Origin: Thermoplasmatales archaeon
GTDB taxonomy: Archaea > Thermoplasmatota > E2 > DHVEG-1
Direction: 5' to 3'
Length of the DNA: 64,000 bases
Assembly (NCBI GenBank): GCA_030672305.1
Contig: DAOVGR010000004.1
Coordinates: 17,567-81,566 of the forward strand
A model generated the notes under the pieces. The model searched no databases. It had not been told where the DNA came from and worked only from the letters and a program-made list of their open reading frames with translations. A program made the position numbers and the translations under genes. This document shows, piece after piece, positions 17,976-26,189 of the stretch (positions within the stretch are counted from its first letter, which is position 1; every line of letters starts with the position of its first letter).

Positions 17976-20099
17976 ATGGATAAAAAGTCTGGTTTGTTGA
18001 ATAAAACCCTAGTTATAGGAATATTAGTTTTGTTAATTGGAGCCGGAATTATACCAACTATTAGTGGAGATTATAACAATAATCAAGATACTTTTTCCTT
18101 GACTTTTTATACTTTTGATAAGACCGGTACAAAGAAATGTAAAGTTGAAATATCAACTGATAGTGCAAATATTATTTCTGATATGTTTGAAGAGTTAAAA
18201 TATAAAATTACTAGTGATCCTACAAGCGATGAAACAAAATCTTTGAAAAATGATTTTGTTGAAATCTTAGATTCATATGGTCTTATTCCACAGGGTTTAT
18301 CAAAGGATTATGTGTTTTCATTGTTGAATCCTAGATGGCTCCGAAATACTGGAAATAATAATCCTTTTACAAAGGATAGTGTTCCAAGTTCAAGGGTTTC
18401 AACAGTTCGAAATGGTATTCTTCCAGGACCATATTCTCATACTGGTTCTGCTGCTTTTTGTAGTCTTGCTGGTGGAGGCGGTGGATTCATTTTCCCACCT
18501 GTTATGCTTCCTAGGCCACGTTTAGCTACTGTATGGGCAGCATATCTGGGTGGAGTGATTACTGCTGCAAATCTCTTTACTGGGCATGGTTTTGTTGCAT
18601 ATGGTGCTCAATTTGGTGTAGCTTTGGGTTTTATGGGTATTGGTCTTTCATTTGCTTACCCTGGTGAGCCTTCTGTTTTTGGTTTTGGTGGTTATGCTTT
18701 GTTAGCAATGGTTGGAGCAGAGGATGTTGAAAGTTATCCACCGAATCAGGATCCGGTTATTTCTGATGAAAATCCTCCAAGTGGGACTTGGGATGTTCCT
18801 TTGTCTCTTTCTGAGCTTAGGTTCCATATTAGTGATGATGATGGTGATCTTATGAGTTACTGGGTTACTACAGATCCAGATATAGGTTCAGGTCAAGGTC
18901 ATCTAAAGAATAATGGTGTTTATTCGGTTCCTGTTAGTAGTCTTGAGTATGATAAACCGTATAGTTGGACAGTTAGAGTTTCGGATGGCAAGGAGACTGT
19001 TGAGAAGAAGTTTGGTTTTATAACAGTGGCTGGTCCGCCTTTTGATCCTTTTGATGATGGCTGGGAGTATCGTAAGATGATTACGATTGATCATAATAAG
19101 GTTGCTGGAAGTCTTACGGGTTTTCCAGTGCTTGTTAGTGTTGTTGATTCTGATTTGCATGATAAAGCACAAAGTGATGGTGATGATATTTTGTTTATGG
19201 ATGGCTCTGGTGTTGCAACAAAACTTTATCATGAGATTGAAATGTATGATGATTCTTCTGGTGAACTTATTACTTGGGTAAGTATTTCAAGTTTGTCTTC
19301 AACTATTGATACTGTTTTGTATATGTATTATGGTAACCCAAGTAGTAATAGTCAGCAGTTTCCTGAACGGGTCTGGGATAGTGATTATATTATGGTTCAG
19401 CATATGGATATTCAGGATTCTACAATTTATGATAGTACATTAAATGACAATGATGGATATTTGGTATCAAGTCCTTATAATATTGATGGGGTAATAAGTA
19501 ATGCAGTTCAGTTTGATGGTAAAGATGATGCAATAGAAGTCCCATATGATTCTACTTTAGAATCACCTGATTTAACATTTGAGTTATGGGGCAGAATAAC
19601 AGGGTCTAGAAGTGATGGTAAGCCTCATAATTATTTTGCATTAAAAAGAGGAAGAGATCATTGGGGTAATAATGATGGGCATCAGTTTTCTTTCCAAGGC
19701 TATTGGCAGCCTGAGAGTGGAACACGTCGATTCAGAGCGCTTTACGAAAGAAATAGCGCTCCACAGCAACATGCAGTTGGTGATTCCGTAGGATTGAATA
19801 ATACATGGTATCATTTTTCAACGACATTTGATGAAGATACATATAATGCAAAATTCTACATGAATGGATCTCTAAAAGCAACTGAGCCTATGGAATCAGA
19901 AGTCATTTGGTATAATGATAATTCAGGTTTTTCGTGGGCTAAGGATTATAGACCTACGCCTCTTTATATGCATGTTTCAGTTGATGAAACTCGTATTTCT
20001 AGTGTAGTTAGAAGTGCGGAATGGACATCGACTTCTTTTAATACAATGAGTGACCCCTTAGCTTTCTTTAGTCTTGGCCCTGAGGAATCTGCTCCATAG
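17976..20099 (+). CDS. Secreted DUF2341 plus LamG surface protein, apparently lacking its C-terminal end
   Basis: 707 residues. A signal peptide (MDKKSGLLNKTLVIGILVLL...) is followed by a Gly-rich hydrophobic region (~160-255) and an Ig-like segment (~258-345). A DUF2341 domain (~350-470; WEYRKMITIDHNKV ... LYMYYGNPSS) and a LamG-like domain (~480-700; V-Q-F-D-G-K-D-D-A-I-E-V) follow. It stops right after the LamG/DUF2341 closing motif FFSLGPEESAP. There is no PKD, no membrane helix and no shared tail, so the end may have been lost or the protein is freely secreted. The ribosome-binding site GGGGGG lies ten bases before the ATG. Confidence 0.75.
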   Translation: MDKKSGLLNKTLVIGILVLLIGAGIIPTISGDYNNNQDTFSLTFYTFDKTGTKKCKVEISTDSANIISDMFEELKYKITSDPTSDETKSLKNDFVEILDSYGLIPQGLSKDYVFSLLNPRWLRNTGNNNPFTKDSVPSSRVSTVRNGILPGPYSHTGSAAFCSLAGGGGGFIFPPVMLPRPRLATVWAAYLGGVITAANLFTGHGFVAYGAQFGVALGFMGIGLSFAYPGEPSVFGFGGYALLAMVGAEDVESYPPNQDPVISDENPPSGTWDVPLSLSELRFHISDDDGDLMSYWVTTDPDIGSGQGHLKNNGVYSVPVSSLEYDKPYSWTVRVSDGKETVEKKFGFITVAGPPFDPFDDGWEYRKMITIDHNKVAGSLTGFPVLVSVVDSDLHDKAQSDGDDILFMDGSGVATKLYHEIEMYDDSSGELITWVSISSLSSTIDTVLYMYYGNPSSNSQQFPERVWDSDYIMVQHMDIQDSTIYDSTLNDNDGYLVSSPYNIDGVISNAVQFDGKDDAIEVPYDSTLESPDLTFELWGRITGSRSDGKPHNYFALKRGRDHWGNNDGHQFSFQGYWQPESGTRRFRALYERNSAPQQHAVGDSVGLNNTWYHFSTTFDEDTYNAKFYMNGSLKATEPMESEVIWYNDNSGFSWAKDYRPTPLYMHVSVDETRISSVVRSAEWTSTSFNTMSDPLAFFSLGPEESAP

Positions 20100-20164
20100 A
20101 TTACTATCTCTGAATTTAGATGCAAAATTAATAATATGGGTGCAAATCCATAGAACGTAGAACA

Positions 20165-20203
20165 TTTAAATATCCTATATCTGATTATTTTTATTGAGGG
20201 AGG
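20165..20203 (+). promoter_or_regulatory. Surface-gene promoter element and ribosome-binding site of the LanC-like gene
   Basis: TTTAAATATCC (20165-20175), then ATCTGATTATTTTTATTGA, then GGGAGG ending at 20203. It has the same layout as the element at 17928. The ribosome-binding site ends seven bases before an ATA codon, which decides the proposed start of the downstream gene. Confidence 0.6.
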
Positions 20204-20210
20204 CAAGAAT

Positions 20211-23200
20211 ATAAAAAATAATTCAAGGAAAAAAATCATTACTATTTGCGCTCTTCCACTTTTTATTTGTATATCGATTTTTCCTTTTGCGCAGTCTGGA
20301 TATATGCCAGAGGCGACTGTTGAAGAAAATCGATTTTCATTATCTGAGAAATTAAACGGAATGAAGAATACATTCCATATAAGCGAAAGTGGTAATTATA
20401 ATCCTATTTGGATTGAAACATATGATAATGCCTGGGTAACATCAATAGATGTATATAACGGCTACATATATGTTGCTGGATCTGTAAATTCTATACCACA
20501 AAAACAGAATGATATCCTTCTTCTCAAATATGATACAAATGGTAACTTTATTTGGTCAAAAACATGGAATAAATATCCATATGATGCAGCATGGGGAATT
20601 GATGTGTATGGTGGATATATTTATGTTTGTGGATATGGATCAGATTGGCGTTCAGCTATTACTTATTCAAATATTCTACTTTTAAAATATGATACAAATG
20701 GCAACTTAATTTGGTCAAGAGATTATGATGATGCAGATTTTGACTTTGCCTACTCGTTATTAGTGGAAAATAACAGTATATATGTCGGTGGTCAATCTAA
20801 TTGTGAAAGCTTGGTTTTGAAATATGATCTCAATGGATACTTGAAATGGAAAAGAACGTATAGCGAAAGTGAGGAAATGTACAGTGAAATCATACAATTA
20901 AGTAGTCATAATGGTTATATTTATGCTGTTGGTCAAACAGAGGATAGTAAAGGCGATGATGATATACTAATACTAAAATATGATAGTGATAGTAATGTTG
21001 TTTGGATGAGGAAATGGGAGACAATTGGCTCTCAGAAAGCATATGGAATAGATACAACTGATGAAAATGTATATATTTCTGGTTTTGGGGATATTGCAGA
21101 TGTTGATGCAACAGGACTACTACTGAAGTATAATTGTAATGGTGATTTCTTATGGCAGACTTCTTATGAGCATGTAAAATTTGAAAATATCAGAGAAAAA
21201 AATGGAAATATTTATGTAACGGGTGAAACGACTGGTACCTCTGCAGATCCTTTGGATTGGGATATTGTTATTGCTAAATTTGATAGTGAAGGTAATTTGT
21301 TAAATGAAGATGTTGTTTATAATTCAGGATGTGATATTCCTCGAGATATTGACATTGCTGATGATTCACTTTATGTCTCTGGATCACAAGGTGATGACGC
21401 GTTAATTATGAAATTTAGGTTAGATATCTTCAATAAAAAAATTTATAGTCAAGAAAAATCTCCTATTATCTATTCGAAAATCCAACTAAATGACGACGTT
21501 AGACAATATCTAAGGTTGAATCATGTTTATCCTACTTATAAAACTGCTATTTGTACTGAGGATTATTTAGAGGTGATTACTGGTGCAGCAGATTGGTTAA
21601 TTTGTCTTGCTGAACCATCTGGCAATGGTTACAAGTGGCCAATAAGTGAGAATGAAAAGGAGTATTACACAAATTTGATGGAGGGAGTACCTGGTGTAAG
21701 TTTATTTTTATTGAGAGTTTATGAGGTTACTGGGGAGGAAATATATCTAACATATGCTGAAGAAGGAATGAATTGGCTTATTTCAATGGCCGTTAGTGAA
21801 GGAGGGGGATACAAATGGCCTGAAAAGGAAACATCTAGTTATTATCCAACGGGATATTATTATGGAGCAGCTGGTATTGGTAAGGTTTTTCTTGATTTCT
21901 ATCAATCATTAAAAAATCCTATATATCTACAATATGCAGAAGGAGCTGCTAGTTGGATACGTAGTGTAAATGGAATAAAATATGGATGTGAAATAATAGG
22001 TGGTGCAGCTGGTATTGGTGATTTTTTCTTAAAATTGTATGATGCAACAGGCGACTCTCAGTATCTTAATTATGCTAAAGTTGGTGGTGATTGGCTAATT
22101 TCTACTGCAGAGGAATGTCCAGTTGTATTTTTGACAGATGTAGGCAACCCATTACATAGAACAAGCCCGATTGAAAATGGATACCTATGGGTGTTTGTTC
22201 CTCTTTATTGGATTACCTCAACTGGTTTTGGTCATGGCACATCTGGTCCAGTGTACTTTCTTGCAGAGCTATATAATAAATGTAATGAGCAGAAATATTT
22301 AGAGTGTGCTGAAAAGGCTGCAAAATGGATTATTCATGAAGCTGTAATTGAAGGAGATGGTGATATGCAATGGCGATGGAAATATATGCTTGACCAAGGA
22401 TATTCTATCTTTTCATATAATACTGGTTGGTGTTATGGAAATGCTGGGATAGGAAAGGCATTTATGTCCCTCTATGAAGCTACTTCAAATCCATATTATC
22501 TTGAGATATTAGAAGAAAGTACAGATTGGCTTATTGAGAATGCGATTCCAGATGAAGGAGGATATAAGTGGATTTTTAGGGGACCTAGAGTGGAAACAAG
22601 TTGGACCCTATCCGCTATTGCACAGATGTGTCATGGTGTTGCAGGTATTGCTGACTATTTTTTGGATTTATACACTATAACAGGTAATTATTCGTATATT
22701 TCATACGGGATTGGAGCGACAGAATGGTTAAAAAACGTAGCAATAGAAATACCTGAGGGTTACAAATGGGATTGGGCATCAGATTATACCGGTTATGTAT
22801 TTGGTAGCTCAGGAATTGGTTTATCTCTTTTAAATGCATATGGAATGAATTTTCCGCCAGATAAACCATTAAAACCTTCTGGACCGCTATCTGGAAAAAC
22901 AGGAGCGAAGTATAGTTATAAAACATCAACAGTTGATCCCAATGGAGACAAGATTAAATACGGTTGGGATTGGGATGGCGATGAGGCTGTTGATGAATGG
23001 ACTGACTTATACGATTCAGGAGAAACCATAGAAACATCTCATTCATGGGATAAAAAAGGAATCTATGATATAAGAGTGAAAGCACAGGATGAACGTGGAT
23101 TAGAAAGCGAATGGTCAGATCCATTACCAGTCACCATACCAAGAGGCAGGGCAGTATATCACTCAATACTCCTAAGGTTGTTTGAACAGTTTCCAAATAC

Positions 23201-23237
23201 ATTCCCAATATTGCGACAACTACTTGGATCTCAGTAA
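20211..23237 (+). CDS. Secreted beta-propeller plus LanC-like cyclase-fold protein with PKD domain and conserved tail (probable AUA start)
   Basis: 1008 residues if started at ATA 20211. The first in-frame ATG (20304) would cut off a good signal peptide (KNNSRKKIITICALPLFICI...) and has no ribosome-binding site, whereas GAGGGAGG lies seven bases before the ATA. A propeller of repeated D-I-L-L-L-K-Y-D-T-N-G-N units (~35-430) is followed by a LanC-like alpha/alpha toroid (~440-880). The toroid holds the family motifs G-H-G-T-S-G (His675), W-C-Y-G-N-A-G (Cys741) and C-H-G-V-A-G (Cys807-His808). In LanC enzymes these are the catalytic His and the Cys, Cys-His zinc ligands. A PKD domain (~882-970) and the tail IPRGRAVYH...FPILRQLLG end it. 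An extracellular zinc enzyme is predicted. The activity is unknown. Confidence 0.8.
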   Translation: MKNNSRKKIITICALPLFICISIFPFAQSGYMPEATVEENRFSLSEKLNGMKNTFHISESGNYNPIWIETYDNAWVTSIDVYNGYIYVAGSVNSIPQKQNDILLLKYDTNGNFIWSKTWNKYPYDAAWGIDVYGGYIYVCGYGSDWRSAITYSNILLLKYDTNGNLIWSRDYDDADFDFAYSLLVENNSIYVGGQSNCESLVLKYDLNGYLKWKRTYSESEEMYSEIIQLSSHNGYIYAVGQTEDSKGDDDILILKYDSDSNVVWMRKWETIGSQKAYGIDTTDENVYISGFGDIADVDATGLLLKYNCNGDFLWQTSYEHVKFENIREKNGNIYVTGETTGTSADPLDWDIVIAKFDSEGNLLNEDVVYNSGCDIPRDIDIADDSLYVSGSQGDDALIMKFRLDIFNKKIYSQEKSPIIYSKIQLNDDVRQYLRLNHVYPTYKTAICTEDYLEVITGAADWLICLAEPSGNGYKWPISENEKEYYTNLMEGVPGVSLFLLRVYEVTGEEIYLTYAEEGMNWLISMAVSEGGGYKWPEKETSSYYPTGYYYGAAGIGKVFLDFYQSLKNPIYLQYAEGAASWIRSVNGIKYGCEIIGGAAGIGDFFLKLYDATGDSQYLNYAKVGGDWLISTAEECPVVFLTDVGNPLHRTSPIENGYLWVFVPLYWITSTGFGHGTSGPVYFLAELYNKCNEQKYLECAEKAAKWIIHEAVIEGDGDMQWRWKYMLDQGYSIFSYNTGWCYGNAGIGKAFMSLYEATSNPYYLEILEESTDWLIENAIPDEGGYKWIFRGPRVETSWTLSAIAQMCHGVAGIADYFLDLYTITGNYSYISYGIGATEWLKNVAIEIPEGYKWDWASDYTGYVFGSSGIGLSLLNAYGMNFPPDKPLKPSGPLSGKTGAKYSYKTSTVDPNGDKIKYGWDWDGDEAVDEWTDLYDSGETIETSHSWDKKGIYDIRVKAQDERGLESEWSDPLPVTIPRGRAVYHSILLRLFEQFPNTFPILRQLLGSQ

Positions 23238-23302
23238 TCCAAACCGATCTCTATTTTTTATTATGTTTAGCTTCCATAATGAAAAAACCTATTTTTGCAT
23301 AA

Positions 23303-23536
23303 TTAAAACTTTGTTTCTGTTAATGTTTTAATGTTTATTATTCCCTCTATTGATTTAATTTTTTTTACAACAATCCTTTCAAATTTATCATAGTTTTCTG
23401 CTTCTACTTTAGCTATAAAATCGTATTCTTCAGATAATGGATGAATCTGGATAATCTCTATTACTTTAGTGAGCTCATTATATATCTTATGCTCATAACC
23501 TGGTTCAGCTTTAATTAATACAAATCCTATAGTCAT
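23303..23536 (-). CDS. Stand-alone RAM (Lrp/AsnC ligand-binding) domain protein
   Basis: 77 residues. The pattern T-I-G-F-V-L-I-K-A-E-P-G-Y-E, then E-E-Y-D-F-I-A-K-V-E and I-K-S-I-E-G-I-I-N-I-K, is a complete Lrp/AsnC effector domain without any DNA-binding part. Such short proteins bind small molecules, often amino acids, and may assemble with full-length Lrp-type regulators. It is convergent with the LanC-like gene and divergent from the next surface-protein gene. It is the third RAM domain in this window. Confidence 0.85.
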   Translation of the reverse strand: MTIGFVLIKAEPGYEHKIYNELTKVIEIIQIHPLSEEYDFIAKVEAENYDKFERIVVKKIKSIEGIINIKTLTETKF

Positions 23537-23735
23537 ATATACCTCTTGTTTGTCATCAATTTCATAACATCTTTTTCTTTAAAAATATAGTCATATGTAA
23601 TTCTCGTGATAAAATCAGTACTCTCTAATTTTTATTATTTTTAACAGTTATTCTGATTAAATACAGCTTAGGAAATATTTAAATCAGAATATTATATTAC
23701 AATACCATTATCCTAAGGGAGGAATGAGAAAAAGC

Positions 23736-25388
23736 ATGTATAAGAAATTAGTAGGAATATTTGTTTTGATGCTGTTGATTGCACCTGCTTTTCCAGCAGT
23801 AGGGACAGAGACTGAAATTAAAGAAAGAATAATTGCATCTCCATATATTAATAATCAAGAAGTCTATGAAGCTGATGCTTGCTCTATGCATGATCTTGTA
23901 GTAGAATGGGAAAGAATATATGGTGGAGTAAATGGGGATCTTTTTCGTAATATAAAACAAACACATGATGACGGTTATATAGCAGTTGGAGTGTGGAATA
24001 GTACATCTCATTGGCTTGTTAGACTTGATGCTAATGGAAATGAGGTTTGGAATACAACTGCTCTTCCTAATTCTAGTCTTTGGCCCCGTTGTTATATTGT
24101 TGAACAAACAAGCGATGGAGGATTTATTACTGCTGGATGCCATGAAGATCCTAACTATGGAATTGGTTATGACAGATGTATTTGGAAGGTTGATGAAAAT
24201 GGAATTACTGAATGGCTTAAAATTTATGATGATCCTTTGAATGGTTATCATATGTGTATACAAGAAACAAATGATGGGGGATATATTGTCAGTGGTGAGG
24301 AATATATTTCCATTACAGATTGGGATGTTTTTCTAATGAAAACTGATTCAGTTGGAAATGTTGAATGGCAAAAGACTTACAAATATAGTGAATATGGTGA
24401 CAATGCATATGCTGTTAGACAGACTCTAGATGGAGGATATATTTTATCAGGAAGAATAGAGCCTAGTGGTTCAACAGCAGATTTCCTTGTTATAAAAACA
24501 GATTCTAATGGAACCGTACAATGGGATAAAACATATGGAGGAAATCAATGGGATCAATCTAATTCAAATGATATATTGCTCTCTAGTGATGGTGGTTATT
24601 ATTTTTTAGCTGAAACCAGGTCATTTGGTGCAGGAAATCTAGATATCTGGTTGATTAAAACTGATGCTGATGGAAATATGGAATGGAATAAAACATTTGG
24701 TGGAAAATATCAAGATTTGTGTGGAGGAATGGATTTTACAAATGATGATGGGATCATCATCGCAGGAACAATAAATAATAATTATTATGTGCCACCAATG
24801 GGTGAAGGAATAGTAATAAAGACTGATTTAAATGGTAATTTAGAATGGCAACAGACATTTGGGGATGAAGAAAATGATCAATTACAAGGCGCATGTTCAA
24901 CAAATGATGGAGGCTACATTGTTGCAGGTAATAGTTATTCAACAGGTACATCTGGATTTGGATTGTGGGATGCCTGGTTAATTAAAATAGAGGCTTTTGA
25001 GAATAATCCTCCAGAAAAACCAGATAAACCTTCTGGTAAGAAAAAGATTGATGTTGGAGTAGATTATACTTATAGTAGCAGTACAACTGATTCTAATGGA
25101 GACATGTTATATTACCTCTGGGATTGGGGTGATGATACCTTCAGCGAATGGCTAGGACCATTTAATTCTGGTGACACTTGTGAAGCATCACATAACTGGA
25201 CTGAGGAAGGATCTTATTCTATAGCAGTGAAAACTATAGATGAACATAGTGCTGAAAGCGATTGGTCAGATCCATTGAGCATCTCAACTCCAAGAACTAG
25301 AGCAAAATACAATACATTGCTCATATGGTTGTTTGATCTCTTCCCAAATGCATTTCCAATATTGCGACAACTTCTTGGATTTCAGTAG
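23736..25388 (+). CDS. Secreted beta-propeller-type protein with PKD domain and conserved tail
   Basis: 550 residues from ATG 23736. A frame-internal ATG at 23724 lies only one base after GGGAGG and is less likely. The signal peptide MYKKLVGIFVLMLLIA is followed by seven to eight repeats of about 50 residues (~45-425). Each has Q-T-x-D-G-G-Y-I-x-x-G and W-L-I-K-T-D-x-x-G-N-x-x-W-x-K-T-[FY]-G-G cores, a propeller typical of archaeal and bacterial surface proteins. A PKD domain (~428-515; Y-L-W-D-W-G-D-D-T) and the tail TPRTRAKYN...FPNAFPILRQLLG close it. The tail is nearly the same as in the LanC-like protein. Likely cell-surface. Ligand unknown. Confidence 0.8.
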   Translation: MYKKLVGIFVLMLLIAPAFPAVGTETEIKERIIASPYINNQEVYEADACSMHDLVVEWERIYGGVNGDLFRNIKQTHDDGYIAVGVWNSTSHWLVRLDANGNEVWNTTALPNSSLWPRCYIVEQTSDGGFITAGCHEDPNYGIGYDRCIWKVDENGITEWLKIYDDPLNGYHMCIQETNDGGYIVSGEEYISITDWDVFLMKTDSVGNVEWQKTYKYSEYGDNAYAVRQTLDGGYILSGRIEPSGSTADFLVIKTDSNGTVQWDKTYGGNQWDQSNSNDILLSSDGGYYFLAETRSFGAGNLDIWLIKTDADGNMEWNKTFGGKYQDLCGGMDFTNDDGIIIAGTINNNYYVPPMGEGIVIKTDLNGNLEWQQTFGDEENDQLQGACSTNDGGYIVAGNSYSTGTSGFGLWDAWLIKIEAFENNPPEKPDKPSGKKKIDVGVDYTYSSSTTDSNGDMLYYLWDWGDDTFSEWLGPFNSGDTCEASHNWTEEGSYSIAVKTIDEHSAESDWSDPLSISTPRTRAKYNTLLIWLFDLFPNAFPILRQLLGFQ

Positions 25389-25463
25389 TCTAAATCAATC
25401 TCTCTTTTTTCTTTTTCAAACAACATAAAATATAAATACCAAATTAACATGTGTTAATATTGT

Positions 25464-25545
25464 GGGGTCTAGTTGGAAGTAAGAATGATTTTTTAGGATA
25501 ATCCTACTTTTTCATGCTTTCCTTCCTCCCTTAAAGCTAGGCCCC
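25464..25545 (+). ncRNA. Repeated structured RNA family, copy 3
   Basis: GGGGTCTAG (25464-25472) pairs with CTAGGCCCC (25537-25545), including one G-U pair. Inside, GGAAG/CTTCC, ATGA/TCAT and the apical TAGGA/TCCTA form a long imperfect hairpin. TATAAATA (25431-25438) lies 30 bases upstream, the same spacing as copy 1. A T-run (25554-25564) follows as a likely terminator. Confidence 0.65.
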
Positions 25546-25690
25546 CTTTCAATTTATTTTTTTTATTGATTTTTCCGCTCTAATTTTTACCATTTTTTAC
25601 ACAATATCATCGCCTCCCTGACGACTTTTTATCTTTTTACTTTTACAGGAGAAAATAACTTGTCGGCATCTCTCAAAAAATTGCAAAATG

Positions 25691-25715
25691 TTTTGTCGTT
25701 TTAATGGCGACAAAA
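25691..25715. promoter_or_regulatory. Candidate operator next to the promoter of the regulator-RND operon
   Basis: TTTTGTCG (25691-25698) and CGACAAAA (25708-25715) are perfect inverted repeats with a nine-base spacer. They lie just upstream of a TATA box TATTTAAA (25724-25731). The position over the factor B recognition region fits autorepression by the HTH protein encoded next. This is inference. Confidence 0.5.
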
Positions 25716-25784
25716 TGAAAAACTATTTAAACTAAGAAACCCACGTATTTATTAACAAAAATAAATAATATTGGTGTAAAATTA

Positions 25785-26189
25785 ATGCGGAAAGCAGCAG
25801 TAAACAGAGACAAAAGCATCGAAAAAGCAGTAAATGATATATTAAAATCTAGGGCTAGATCACGTATTTATATTTATTTGCTGAGAAAAAACGGAGCTAG
25901 AACAGAACAAATCATTAAAGGAACAAGGCTTCACCCTAGTACGGTCAGAGAAACACTTTCTAAAATGTATGATAATAATCAAATTTACAGAAAAAAAATA
26001 AAAAATGATAGTATTGGAAAAAATCCTTACATTTTCTATCCAATCTCACCAATTAAGCTTTTGAAGAGACATGCACGTGAAATAGAGGATAGATTAAATA
26101 AAATCGCAAGTCTAGCATTTTCAAGAGAGAAAGTAAATAATTACAGACCTGTTGAAATAAATATAGATGAGGGGGTGGATAAAATATGA
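25785..26189 (+). CDS. Winged-helix transcriptional regulator of the downstream exporter
   Basis: 134 residues. A basic N-terminus precedes a winged helix at ~20-85 (R-I-Y-I-Y-L-L-R-K-N-G-A-R-T-E-Q-I-I-K-G-T, then H-P-S-T-V-R-E-T-L-S-K-M as recognition helix, then I-Y-R-K-K wing). A helix of ~30 residues follows, probably for dimerisation. Its stop overlaps the start of the RND gene (ATGA), the typical layout of a local regulator of its own transport operon. The inverted repeat at 25691-25715 is a candidate binding site. The inducer is unknown. Confidence 0.75.
   Translation: MRKAAVNRDKSIEKAVNDILKSRARSRIYIYLLRKNGARTEQIIKGTRLHPSTVRETLSKMYDNNQIYRKKIKNDSIGKNPYIFYPISPIKLLKRHAREIEDRLNKIASLAFSREKVNNYRPVEINIDEGVDKI

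Noticed and set aside
10520..25388. Reading the shared tails as PGF-CTERM or other archaeosortase signals
   Set aside because: They lack the long hydrophobic helix followed by terminal Arg residues, and no archaeosortase gene was recognised in the window.
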